From: Christensenellaceae bacterium | Lineage (GTDB): Bacteria > Bacillota > Clostridia > Christensenellales > DTU072 | Assembly: GCA_031259085.1 (NCBI GenBank) | Contig: JAIRMA010000021.1 | Span: 1 to 45,497, forward strand | Length of the DNA stretch: 45,497 nucleotides | Direction: 5' to 3' | Shown here: in pieces, positions 18,900 through 27,446 of the stretch | How the letters are laid out: each line of letters starts with the position of its first letter | How positions within the stretch are numbered: the first letter of the stretch is position 1 | The notes under the pieces: generated by a model | Databases searched by the model: none | What the model saw: only the letters and a program-made list of their open reading frames with translations | Told to the model about the DNA's origin: nothing | Position numbers and translations under genes: made by a program

Positions 18900-20624
18900 A
18901 TGAAGTACACCATTTCAAAAATGCCAGATTATTCAACCTTGTTGATAGAAGTATTTCTTGAGGGTGATGAACTTAGAGCTATCCTTTACAGAACGAGTGA
19001 TCCAGAAAGCGGGGAACAACTTCATTCATTAATGCGTCAATCAAGGCCAAAAATGTTTGGCGTTAAATACAAAAAAAACTTACTTCAAAAATACAGTAAA
19101 ATAATTTGCGATTTTGCGTTTAAGACGCAAGTGGCAAAATTTTTAAAAAAAATATTTAATGAAGAAATAGTGGTTGAGGGTTTTGATCCTAAATCAGTAA
19201 TTAAAATTGACAAAAATACATATAAAGACTTTGCTTTGTATGAAATCAAAGATATACAACATAATAAAATTGTATATGAAGCATATGTCGATTATGAATA
19301 TTTATTTGAAAAGTTCGACTTTCCAAGTGATTATAACGACATTATACTTAATTACCAAAAAGATAATGATAGCTTACTGTATAGAAAAGCTAATTTAGAA
19401 ATCGAACAATATTATTATAAAAAGGCCTATGAGCTAGCTCTTGGAGTCGTTAACGGACAAAAAAACAGTTTACATGAAAACGATGCTGTTATAGACGATT
19501 CTCATTATGTGACAATTTTGTTATATTTTGAGGACATGAACGGCACAATTCTAATTAAAAGGGATCTTAGCTCTATTTCTTCACATAAAGTGACAACCAA
19601 ATCATTAAATTTACCAGCCTCTATAGTTAAAGCTATTAAAGGTATGAAAATTAATGAGAAGAAGAAAATAGAATGTCGATTAACGCCTGAAGATATAAGA
19701 TTGTTTCAGCTTGACAGGAAATACTATATTAAAGACTATATAGGACAGAATGTTAAATTAATTGCTAACATTTATATTGAAAGTATTGAGAAAGTGAATT
19801 TTCCTATAATTGATAATGCGTTTATCAAAGAAAAGACAAAATTCAATTCAATTGAGAAATACAGGAACGCCTATATAGAAATTTTGAAATTGTGTGGAGA
19901 TATATGTGATTATGTTCCCGATGTGATACAGCAGATTGAGATTATAACTGCTAACATGAAGAACAAGATAGACTCATATTATGCAGACACGATGCGCGAT
20001 TTTGATAGTGCTGATAATGAATTTAAATCCGGGATAATTGGATTTAAGAAAGTTACATCATTAGTTGATATTGAATTTAAAATGGCAATTATGAATTTAT
20101 ATAACAATTCCATAGCTGCTCTTGCTAATGATCGTAGAGTAGTTAAGGTATTAAATACCATCTTCTTAGATAACGACAGTTATATTTCAGATTTGCAATG
20201 TTACATTGAATACGTAATAAACAATTGTTGTAATTCATTAAAATCAATTTTCTTAGATTATGGAATCCAAAGAGAAGATATATTGTATATAAGAGATCTA
20301 ATAGAAAAAATTCTCAATATATACAGAAGAGAACTAGATAAGAATTCCATAATGGTATCAAATGTGGTAGATAACACCTATGTTATCGCAAATAGATATA
20401 ACAGACATAGATATAGAATAAAGACTTATCATAATGAGGATCTTAATGCTTTGATAAAAGAATTGATTTCAAAACTGCCAAGAGAAATTCCGTTCAAGAA
20501 TCGGCATATGATCATAACAGGTGATGATGAATACAAAATTCCAATATATGAAACAGAGATAAGAAATTATTTGTATCATATTGACAGAGAAAATAATAAT
20601 GCTACAAAAAGGATGAGAAAATGA
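18900..20624 (+). CDS. Trigger-factor-like protein 2 (ribosome-docking motif lost), first gene of a clpP-clpX operon
   Basis: I place the start at the second in-frame ATG (18900), because AGGA lies 8 bases upstream and the protein then begins [12 protein letters not shown], matching the MKY start of both paralogues; an ATG at 18891 would add three residues. The 574-residue product has a trigger-factor N-terminal domain whose docking loop (about 46-54) reads RQSRPKMFG, with no GFR-x-GK-x-P. The PPIase-like domain is clearer: [16 protein letters not shown], then [20 protein letters not shown], then the hallmark [11 protein letters not shown] near 302 (usual form PELTDEFAK). A long helical C-terminal region follows, with [10 protein letters not shown] near 553. 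Its TGA overlaps the clpP1 ATG (ATGA), so the two are translationally coupled. A role tied to ClpXP1 is inferred from this linkage. Confidence 0.7.
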   Translation: MKYTISKMPDYSTLLIEVFLEGDELRAILYRTSDPESGEQLHSLMRQSRPKMFGVKYKKNLLQKYSKIICDFAFKTQVAKFLKKIFNEEIVVEGFDPKSVIKIDKNTYKDFALYEIKDIQHNKIVYEAYVDYEYLFEKFDFPSDYNDIILNYQKDNDSLLYRKANLEIEQYYYKKAYELALGVVNGQKNSLHENDAVIDDSHYVTILLYFEDMNGTILIKRDLSSISSHKVTTKSLNLPASIVKAIKGMKINEKKKIECRLTPEDIRLFQLDRKYYIKDYIGQNVKLIANIYIESIEKVNFPIIDNAFIKEKTKFNSIEKYRNAYIEILKLCGDICDYVPDVIQQIEIITANMKNKIDSYYADTMRDFDSADNEFKSGIIGFKKVTSLVDIEFKMAIMNLYNNSIAALANDRRVVKVLNTIFLDNDSYISDLQCYIEYVINNCCNSLKSIFLDYGIQREDILYIRDLIEKILNIYRRELDKNSIMVSNVVDNTYVIANRYNRHRYRIKTYHNEDLNALIKELISKLPREIPFKNRHMIITGDDEYKIPIYETEIRNYLYHIDRENNNATKRMRK

Positions 20625-21247
20625 TGATGAAATGTATTAATGAAACAGCATACATGCCTATTCCAACAGTAATAGAGCAGACAAATCGTGGAACGATGGC
20701 ATATGATTTGTATTCTAGACTATTAGAGGATAGGATCATATTTTTGTCTGGGGAAATTAATGATTCGCTTGCTAATATAATTGTAGGCCAATTATTGTTC
20801 CTTGAGACTAAGGATCCTAAGCGCGATATATCCTTGTATATAAATAGTCCAGGTGGAAGTGTTAGTGCTGGATTTGCAATATTTGACACAATCAACTATA
20901 TAAAGTGTGACGTATCGACTATTTGTGTTGGTCTTGCAGCCTCTATGGGCGCATTTCTACTAGCAGCAGGGACTAAGGGCAAGAGATATGCACTACCTAA
21001 TAGTGAAATCATGATACATCAACCATTAGGTGGTGCTAGTGGTCAGGCTAGTGATATTGCGATAAAAGCTGAGCATATTCTTAAAATTAAGAAAAAGCTT
21101 AACATATTATTTTCAGAAAAGACTGGACAAGACATATCTAAAATTGAAAAGGACACGGACAGAGACAATTACATGTCAGCTGAAGCTGCTGTTGAATATG
21201 GCATTGTAGACAAAGTATTCTACACACGAAAAGAATTAAATGATTAG
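20621..21247 (+). CDS. clpP: ATP-dependent Clp protease proteolytic subunit ClpP (copy 1)
   Basis: The 208-residue serine protease forms the tetradecameric chamber of ClpXP. The catalytic triad is intact by alignment to B. subtilis ClpP (Ser98, His123, Asp172): Ser108 in GLAASMGAF, His133 in MIHQPLGG, Asp182 in DTDRDNYM. The body [11 protein letters not shown] to the C-terminus is full length, and the start is one of three consecutive ATG codons, the first overlapping the TF2 stop. AAGGA is about 7 bases upstream. It is about 93% identical in protein to copy 2 (25424-26044) outside the first ten residues. Most synonymous positions have diverged, but an identical 32-base run (20903-20934 against 25703-25734) remains. 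The clpX1 start lies 8 bases downstream. Confidence 0.97.
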   Translation: MMMKCINETAYMPIPTVIEQTNRGTMAYDLYSRLLEDRIIFLSGEINDSLANIIVGQLLFLETKDPKRDISLYINSPGGSVSAGFAIFDTINYIKCDVSTICVGLAASMGAFLLAAGTKGKRYALPNSEIMIHQPLGGASGQASDIAIKAEHILKIKKKLNILFSEKTGQDISKIEKDTDRDNYMSAEAAVEYGIVDKVFYTRKELND

Positions 21248-21255
21248 GAGTAAAA

Positions 21256-22533
21256 ATGGAAAATACAGAAATTAAAAAAGATTTAGCATGTTCATTTTGC
21301 GGGAAAAAGGAAGCAGATATTGGGGATTTAATATGTGGTACCGAACGCGATGTTTTCATATGTATTGATTGTGCATATGCTGTTCAGGAAGCATTGAAGG
21401 ATTCATCAAACGGGATAAAGAAAACAATGGCAACAAAAGTGGCCAGACAAAAGATGCTGACACCAGTCCAGATAAAAAATAAGCTTGATGAATATATAAT
21501 TGGTCAGGAATTAGCTAAGATAAAACTTTCAGTAGCTGTATATAATCATTATAAAAGAATTAATATCACAAGCAAGAAGTATCCAGATGTTCAGCTTGAA
21601 AAAAGCAACATTTTATTATTAGGACCTACTGGCACTGGTAAAACATTACTTGCTAAGACCCTAGCAAAGATTCTTGATGTTCCGTTTGCAATATCAGATG
21701 CAACAGCATTAACCGAGGCAGGGTATGTAGGTGAAGATGTTGAAAACATCTTATTGAAACTAATAAATGCAGCAAAAGGTGATATTAAAAAGGCAGAGAA
21801 AGGGATAATTTACATCGATGAAATTGACAAAATTTGCAGAAAATCAGAAAATATGTCAATTACTAGAGACGTTTCTGGCGAGGGAGTTCAGCAAACACTT
21901 TTGAAAATAATTGAGGGAACTATAGCCAATGTGCCTCCTACTGGTGGCAGAAAACACCCTTATCAAGAATTTTTACAAATTGACACAACTCATATATTAT
22001 TTATTTGTGGAGGGTCGTTTGTTGACCTGGATAAATTAGTAACGAAACGCAGAGACAATGTAGGAATCGGATTTAATTCTAAACTCAAAGAAGATAACAC
22101 AAACGAACCTTATACAAAGTTAATGGATGATATAAGGCCAGATGATCTAATAAAGTATGGACTTATTCCTGAATTCGTTGGGAGACTACCAGTTATTGCA
22201 GCCTTAGATGCACTCGATGAACAATCACTTTGTAAGATTCTGGTAGAGCCTAAAAATGCATTAATAAATCAGTTTAAATCACTTTTTGATATGGACAAGA
22301 TAAAACTATCTTTTACAGATGATGCAATAATAACAATGGCCAGAAAAGCAATTGAATTAAAAACTGGTGCCCGGGGACTCCGTGCTATTCTTGAAAAGGC
22401 GATCTTCAATTTAATGTACGAAGCTCCGTCTGATGCTACTATTCAAGATGTTGTAATCAATGCAGACTTTATTAACGGTATAGCAGATGCACTAATATAT
22501 CGGGACATGACAAGGCAACAGGTAAGTATTTAA
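21256..22533 (+). CDS. clpX: ATP-dependent Clp protease ATP-binding subunit ClpX (copy 1)
   Basis: The 425-residue AAA+ unfoldase feeds substrates to ClpP. It has an N-terminal zinc-binding domain with C12, C15, C36 and C39 (CSFC and CIDC pairs), Walker A GPTGTGKT (123-130), the substrate-gripping pore loop GYVG (156-159), Walker B IIYIDEID (184-191), and the ClpP-docking loop IGF (271-273). The sensor/arginine region KTGARGLRAILEKA near the end is intact. AGGAG overlapping the clpP1 stop gives tight coupling. Compared with copy 2 (26053-27378), the AAA+ core is strongly conserved, while the zinc-binding domain, the linker to the AAA+ domain and the C-terminus (ends RQQVSI, with no Lys-rich tail) differ. 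Different adaptor or substrate specificity would be expected from such differences. Confidence 0.97.
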   Translation: MENTEIKKDLACSFCGKKEADIGDLICGTERDVFICIDCAYAVQEALKDSSNGIKKTMATKVARQKMLTPVQIKNKLDEYIIGQELAKIKLSVAVYNHYKRINITSKKYPDVQLEKSNILLLGPTGTGKTLLAKTLAKILDVPFAISDATALTEAGYVGEDVENILLKLINAAKGDIKKAEKGIIYIDEIDKICRKSENMSITRDVSGEGVQQTLLKIIEGTIANVPPTGGRKHPYQEFLQIDTTHILFICGGSFVDLDKLVTKRRDNVGIGFNSKLKEDNTNEPYTKLMDDIRPDDLIKYGLIPEFVGRLPVIAALDALDEQSLCKILVEPKNALINQFKSLFDMDKIKLSFTDDAIITMARKAIELKTGARGLRAILEKAIFNLMYEAPSDATIQDVVINADFINGIADALIYRDMTRQQVSI

Positions 22534-22647
22534 AGCGAATATACGTGTGGCTTTGCGGAATATATGTCGCTGGACACGACATCAATTTTTTATGTGCCGG
22601 AAGTATGTAAGAAGTGATTAGTGGTTGAGAGCGAAAAAAGCTACAGA

Positions 22648-22676
22648 TTTACAAAGATAAATTTGTCAGATACAAT
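22648..22676 (+). promoter_or_regulatory. Possible promoter of TF3 in the clpX1-TF3 spacer
   Basis: TTTACA (22648-22653) and TACAAT (22671-22676) are 17 bases apart, with ACAAA and TTTGT arranged as an inverted repeat (22651-22666) between them. The predicted start is only about 9 bases before the ATG, so TF3 may instead be read through from clpX1. The rest of the 158-base spacer (22534-22640) looks more GC-rich than other spacers here. Confidence 0.4.
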
Positions 22677-22691
22677 GGATAACTATTAAAT

Positions 22692-24353
22692 ATGAAATAT
22701 GAAGCAACGAAAATACCTAACTATTTTTCAATAGCGATAAAATTATATTCTGATCATGATGAGATCATGGAAATATTACAAACAGTATATAATTCAAAAA
22801 AACATGAATTTAAGCTTCAAGGATTCAGACCAGGGAAGGTTCCTTTAAATATAATCCTCAAGAAATTTACTTTAGATTATTTTATTGAAGACATATGCGA
22901 GACTAAGATCTCACGTGATTTTCAAAGCATTATAGATGAAATCAACATTAATGGCGGCAAAAATATTAGTGGTATTGCTGAAAACGAATTCAACTTCATT
23001 AATCATAGAAAGTGGGATCGTTTAACATACGATATAGTTGAATTTACAATTGATAGTTTAGCAATTTCCCTACAAATTGATTACGTACCAAAAATAACGT
23101 TTTCTGACGAAATAATTAAAGAAATTGATAAAGAATATTTACATAATTTAGATAATATTCAATATGAGATTGAGGAGCATTTGTTAAGACTCCTTGATAA
23201 TCAAACGAAAATTGTTAATGAATGTGATATAGATGATTTAGTTGATGAATCATCTGTAGTTCATGTTGTAGCATGCTTTGAGGATTCGAATGGAAAATAT
23301 ATCCCTATTAGGGTTAATGATGTTTTACCTGCAATAGCATCTCCATTTGATATAAACATCCAATCCTCACTGTTTCCAGAGGATCTGCGCAAAGGTCTTT
23401 TAGGAATGAAAGTAGCTCAATTCAAATCTATCCAGGTTAATGTAACCAACGAATTGGAGAAATATATATTCCTAAATAATTTTAAATATAATCCAGATCC
23501 TGATAGTGCAGACAATTATTCAAATTGCATAGCACATGTTTACGTATCCAAAATAATTAGAGTTAAAAATGAAGTGCTTGATGACGAATTTGTAAAAGAC
23601 ATATCATATTTCGACTCACTTGACGAATTCAGGAAATTCTTAATGGATGCTAGCGCACTTAAAAGAAACACTTTTATTAATTATACAAAATACTATGAGC
23701 GTCTTACAAAAGCAACATTTATGTATAGTACTACTCTGATGAGCATTAATGGGTACCAAGATCTAATCACGAAATATTACGATAAGGCTTTAGGATTAAT
23801 TGACAATATAAACAAATATTTCACAACCTCAGAAAAAGCGTTTATCGATGATAAAAAGGCAAAGGAATTTTTTGATCATGAATTGATTATAATGGCTAAT
23901 GAATCTTTATTGGGATCAAATATTCTCACAACATATAACACCCCCTTGACATATCATCAGATTGCTATAGAGGCCTTGCTTATTTGCATAGATAATCTAA
24001 TTGATAAGGATTCCATTTATCATCTAGATAGATTTATTGAAAGAATGACCCCACTATTGAATGATTTAATAGATGAATTTGCAAATGAATTATATAGTGA
24101 TAACCAAAAGCATTCTTTGAATGTATTATTTAATGATTCTACATCAATAGAAGAAGAAATTAAGAAGTATAGCTGTGATGGATCAATATTCGCAAACGCT
24201 ATTTTAACGGCTAATGAAATATTGAATTCGCAATTAAACATAGACTTAATTCTTCAAGTTATTAAGGGATCTGAAGATATGGTTTGTTTTTTAGCTATGA
24301 TAAGATCATATTTTCTTCTTAAAAAGAAAGATGAACCTGAAATCAAGCAGTAG
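22692..24353 (+). CDS. Trigger-factor-like protein 3 (docking signature intact)
   Basis: The 553-residue protein is the most trigger-factor-like of the three. Its N-terminal domain begins MKYEATKIPNYFSIAIKL and carries GFRPGKVP at 44-51, the exact ribosome-docking signature that contacts the uL23/uL29 region at the exit tunnel. YVPKITF near 131 matches the PEVEL linker. The PPIase-like domain (about 150-290) shows DSSVVHVVACFEDSNGKY, LRKGLLGMKVAQFKSI and the LDDEFVKDISYFDS hallmark near 296. The helical C-terminal region is extended by about 100 residues relative to typical trigger factor and ends in AMIRSYFLLKK (535-545), as in TF1. The ribosome binding site is weak (GGAT, 11 bases upstream). 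It is probably the working trigger factor of this cell, if any of the three is; I leave out the symbol tig because of its divergence. Confidence 0.7.
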   Translation: MKYEATKIPNYFSIAIKLYSDHDEIMEILQTVYNSKKHEFKLQGFRPGKVPLNIILKKFTLDYFIEDICETKISRDFQSIIDEININGGKNISGIAENEFNFINHRKWDRLTYDIVEFTIDSLAISLQIDYVPKITFSDEIIKEIDKEYLHNLDNIQYEIEEHLLRLLDNQTKIVNECDIDDLVDESSVVHVVACFEDSNGKYIPIRVNDVLPAIASPFDINIQSSLFPEDLRKGLLGMKVAQFKSIQVNVTNELEKYIFLNNFKYNPDPDSADNYSNCIAHVYVSKIIRVKNEVLDDEFVKDISYFDSLDEFRKFLMDASALKRNTFINYTKYYERLTKATFMYSTTLMSINGYQDLITKYYDKALGLIDNINKYFTTSEKAFIDDKKAKEFFDHELIIMANESLLGSNILTTYNTPLTYHQIAIEALLICIDNLIDKDSIYHLDRFIERMTPLLNDLIDEFANELYSDNQKHSLNVLFNDSTSIEEEIKKYSCDGSIFANAILTANEILNSQLNIDLILQVIKGSEDMVCFLAMIRSYFLLKKKDEPEIKQ

Positions 24354-24746
24354 ATAAAGCTCTAGCTAATCTAAAAGACCATGCATTAATAAAATTTACT
24401 TATTTAATAACGGAATTTTAATAGTTAAATTTCAGCAAGTAAAGATGAAGATCCGCTATTGAATTCAATTGACTATTCTAAATTGATTCATTGTCAAGAT
24501 TATATTCTAGTAATTTATGCGCCTAGTAAAAACGTGTAGTTTTTGCTTTTATGCTTAACTATTGTTTGCAACTCTTGTTTAACAAGAAATATTTTTTAAG
24601 TTAATCCATTCAACTCCGTTTTGAATAACTTAAAGACCAGGTCCCGGATCACAACTTAAATTTTAATGGTTGTTTATTGTAAATAACGGCGCGTATTCCC
24701 GTGACATTATTTTGGTATAATCTTTAACTCAAGGCATACTTGAACA

Positions 24747-24839
24747 TTAAATGTAACTTCCGTCTTTTTCTTCCTTAAAATCAATTTCGAGTGTTGTTTG
24801 CCCTGCAGTTTCATCTCGTGTTACAACTTGAATTTGGCC
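24747..24839 (-). pseudogene. Possible C-terminal remnant of a lost gene
   Basis: On the minus strand a 30-codon open stretch ends at TAA (complement of 24747-24749). It encodes a well-mixed, charged peptide (TRDETAGQTTLEIDFKEEKD is its core) that reads like the tail of a real protein. Going upstream, the same frame is broken by TAA (24840-24842) and then a TAG, which could be CAA and CAG codons hit by C-to-T changes. I cannot name the family, and chance is a real alternative. Confidence 0.25.
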
Positions 24840-24943
24840 TTAAGCGTTAATCCACTACTTAAAAACCGCGCTAAAGCTTTAAATAGACGATATTCTAACT
24901 ACAATTTAATTTAAACCAACTTTTGTAATGAATTAAAATAGTC

Positions 24944-25008
24944 AAAGGTACAAATGCTCAGAAGACAATTAAGACTATCCTACTTAACTATATTGCATTT
25001 GTGCCTTT
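24944..25008. repeat. Inverted repeat, 14-base arms
   Basis: AAAGGTACAAATGC (24944-24957) and GCATTTGTGCCTTT (24995-25008) are complementary except for one position that can form G-U, with a 37-base loop. It lies about 420 bases before clpP2 and upstream of its predicted promoter. It could be the relic of a small mobile element end pair or a protein-binding structure. Confidence 0.5.
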
Positions 25009-25184
25009 AGCATAATACATTGATAGAAAGATTTTTATCTAGAATGAACAATAGAAAAAGAAAATATCATATAATGGGCTCATTGCATTTTATAATTGCA
25101 TACCATTGTAAATTGATATAGAGACAGATGGTATAATAATAAATAATAAAAAACGCAATCAGATTCGAATGTTTAAAGTAGCAT

Positions 25185-25221
25185 ATATTTATTTGCAAAA
25201 ATGGCAAATATATATTACAAT
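25185..25221 (+). promoter_or_regulatory. clpP2-clpX2 promoter (TTGCAA -35) with overlapping inverted repeat
   Basis: TTGCAA (25193-25198) and TACAAT (25216-25221) have a 17-base spacer. ATTTGC (25191-25196) and GCAAAT (25204-25209) form an inverted repeat over the -35 and spacer, with AT-rich flanks extending the symmetry. Such placement would suit a repressor. The leader to the ATG is about 195 bases. Confidence 0.6.
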
Positions 25222-25423
25222 AATAATACATTTAAACAGCTTTAAGAAACATTAAAAGTTAATCAATAGTAATGCTGTATAATCATTTTATTCATTATGA
25301 ATATTCTAATCTTTTTATTATAAATTTTTAAAATTTTAGAGATTGCAATCATTGATGATGATTATCATTTATGAATAAAATGAGAGAGAAGTATAAATTC
25401 AAAGAGAAAAAGGGAGGGTCTTA

Positions 25424-26044
25424 ATGGAAAATGAAAATACAATATTGACATACATGCCTATTCCAACGGTAATTGAGCAAACTAATCGTGGGACAATGGC
25501 ATATGATTTATATTCAAGACTATTAGAAGATAGAATCATTTTTTTATCTGGAGAGATAAATGATGCACTAGCAAACATCATAGTAGGTCAATTATTGTTT
25601 TTAGAAACTAAAGATCCTAAGCGTGAAATATCGTTATATATCAATAGTCCAGGAGGTAGCGTTAGTGCGGGATTTGCGATATTTGATACAATTAATTATA
25701 TCAAGTGTGACGTATCGACTATTTGTGTTGGTCTAGCCGCATCAATGGGTGCATTTTTGTTAGCATCAGGCACTAAGGGAAAGCGATATGCTTTACCAAA
25801 TAGTGAGATTATGATACATCAACCATTAGGCGGGGCCAGAGGGCAGGCTAGTGATATTGCAATTGTGGCTGAGCACATTTTGAAAACCAAGAAGAAACTC
25901 AACACAATACTATCAGAAAAAACAGGCCAGGATGTAGATAAGATTGAAAAGGATACAGATAGAGACAATTATATGTCTGCTGAAGAAGCAGTAGCCTATG
26001 GAATAGTTGACAAAGTATTTTATACACGTAAGGAATTAGATTAG
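25424..26044 (+). CDS. clpP: ATP-dependent Clp protease proteolytic subunit ClpP (copy 2)
   Basis: This second ClpP, 206 residues, also has a complete triad: Ser107 (GLAASMGAF), His132 (MIHQPLGG) and Asp181 (DTDRDNYM). From YMPIP onward it differs from copy 1 at roughly 14 positions, clustered in the handle helix region ([17 protein letters not shown] and [15 protein letters not shown]), where subunits of the two rings meet. The first ten residues are unrelated. A strong GGGAGGG ribosome binding site precedes the ATG by about 6 bases, unlike copy 1, which relies on coupling to TF2. The two ClpPs are similar enough that mixed rings are possible. The gene is followed by clpX2 after 8 bases, with the same TTAGGAGTAAA junction seen in the first cassette. 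Confidence 0.97.
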   Translation: MENENTILTYMPIPTVIEQTNRGTMAYDLYSRLLEDRIIFLSGEINDALANIIVGQLLFLETKDPKREISLYINSPGGSVSAGFAIFDTINYIKCDVSTICVGLAASMGAFLLASGTKGKRYALPNSEIMIHQPLGGARGQASDIAIVAEHILKTKKKLNTILSEKTGQDVDKIEKDTDRDNYMSAEEAVAYGIVDKVFYTRKELD

Positions 26045-26052
26045 GAGTAAAC

Positions 26053-27378
26053 ATGCCCAATAAAAATGAAGCAAAATTAGTATGTTCATTTTGTGGCCTT
26101 CTTGAGAATGAGACAGGCGAATTGATAATTGGTGAGAATAATAACGCTCGCATTTGTAGGCGTTGTGCTCAGCGTGCCGTTTTTATTCTTGAAACCCAAA
26201 AGAAAGAGTATGGTAAAGGTATTCCTCAGGAAACCACTAAAAAAAGATTAAAACCGATGGATATACGCAAGTGTTTAGATGAATTTATCATTGGCCAAGA
26301 CACAGCGAAACGTAAGTTGAGCGTTGCAGTATATAATCATTATAAGAAGATAAATGCAAGTAGTGAGGCTTATCCTGATGTCACTCTTGAAAAAAGTAAC
26401 ATTTTGTTGTTAGGTCCTACCGGCACAGGAAAAACCTTATTAGCTAAGACTCTTGCTACAATATTAGAAGTGCCCTTTGCGATTTCCGATGCTACAGCCT
26501 TAACTGAAGCCGGATATGTAGGAGAGGACGTTGAAAATATTTTAGTAAAGTTATTGCAAGCATCAAATGGTGATCTCAAACGTGCACAAAAGGGCATAAT
26601 ATATATTGATGAGATAGATAAAATCTGCAGACGCACGAGTAGTTCATCAGGTCGCGATGTTTCGGGAGAGGGTGTCCAGCAAGCGCTTTTAAAGATTATA
26701 GAAGGTACAATTGCTAACGTTCCATCACCATCAACCAGGCGGAACAATGGTATGCAAGAAATGATCCAAGTAGATACTACTAATATACTGTTTATATGTG
26801 GTGGTGCGTTTGTCGGGCTTGATACTTTAGTGAGCAAGCGCCTTGATAATGTAGGAATTGGTTTTAATTCGAAATTATCAGCTGAGAGTGAAAAGCTAGA
26901 GTTTTCTAAACTAATGGAAAACATATATCCTGATGATTTAGTAAAATTTGGTTTAATACCAGAATTTGTTGGCAGGCTTCCTGTTATAGCATCCCTTGAT
27001 GCGCTTGATGAAAGTGCACTTTGTAGAATTTTAGTGGAGCCTAAAAATTCACTGATTAGTCAATTCAAGTCATTATTTGATATAGATGATGTAGATTTAA
27101 AATTCACTGATGATGCAATAGTTGCGCTAGCTCAAAAAGCCATCCAACTCAAAACTGGAGCGCGCGGACTTAGGGCAATTCTTGAAAAGGCCATTTTTTA
27201 TCTCATGTATGAAGTTCCCTCAGATAAAACCATTTCTGATGTCATAATTGATGCGAATTACATTAATGGAATTTCCAATGCAGAAATATTAAGAAACGAA
27301 AAGCCTGAACCTGTTAAAGTTGTTAAAAAGTTGAGAACTCTTGTGAAAACAAATAAGGATATAAAGGATAATGCATAA
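26053..27378 (+). CDS. clpX: ATP-dependent Clp protease ATP-binding subunit ClpX (copy 2)
   Basis: The 441-residue AAA+ unfoldase has zinc ligands C11, C14, C35 and C38 (CSFC, CRRC), Walker A GPTGTGKT (121-128), pore loop GYVG (154-157), Walker B IIYIDEID (182-189) and IGF docking loop (269-271). All catalytic and ClpP-contact elements are present. It differs from copy 1 in the zinc-binding domain surface (Arg/Asn-rich around residues 29-40), in the loop PSPSTRRNNGMQ near 224-235, and in a Lys-rich C-terminal tail of about 25 residues after the conserved end. The AAA+ domains are otherwise highly alike, so the pair arose by duplication and then diverged at recognition surfaces. It converges on the hydrogenase gene on the opposite strand, 68 bases away, with only a weak hairpin (27378-27414) and T-run between them. 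Confidence 0.97.
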   Translation: MPNKNEAKLVCSFCGLLENETGELIIGENNNARICRRCAQRAVFILETQKKEYGKGIPQETTKKRLKPMDIRKCLDEFIIGQDTAKRKLSVAVYNHYKKINASSEAYPDVTLEKSNILLLGPTGTGKTLLAKTLATILEVPFAISDATALTEAGYVGEDVENILVKLLQASNGDLKRAQKGIIYIDEIDKICRRTSSSSGRDVSGEGVQQALLKIIEGTIANVPSPSTRRNNGMQEMIQVDTTNILFICGGAFVGLDTLVSKRLDNVGIGFNSKLSAESEKLEFSKLMENIYPDDLVKFGLIPEFVGRLPVIASLDALDESALCRILVEPKNSLISQFKSLFDIDDVDLKFTDDAIVALAQKAIQLKTGARGLRAILEKAIFYLMYEVPSDKTISDVIIDANYINGISNAEILRNEKPEPVKVVKKLRTLVKTNKDIKDNA

Positions 27379-27446
27379 GATACTGCATTAAGCAATATTA
27401 GAAAAATTGTATCTATCATTCTTTTTTAAGATAATTTTAATAAAAT

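Larger units (their letters stand above)
24354..25423. other. Long spacer between TF3 and clpP2
   Basis: About 1.07 kb without an intact gene interrupts the otherwise compact TF/clp region. It holds a possible coding remnant on the minus strand (24747-24839), a 14-base inverted repeat (24944-24957 with 24995-25008), and the clpP2 promoter region (25185-25221). Parts around 24.6-24.9 kb are less AT-rich than usual intergenic DNA here, which fits a decayed gene. Confidence 0.5.

Noticed and set aside
18600-25423. CIRCE or CtsR heat-shock operators before the clp genes
   Set aside because: Neither TTAGCACTC-N9-GAGTGCTAA nor the GGTCAAA direct repeats are seen upstream of either cassette.
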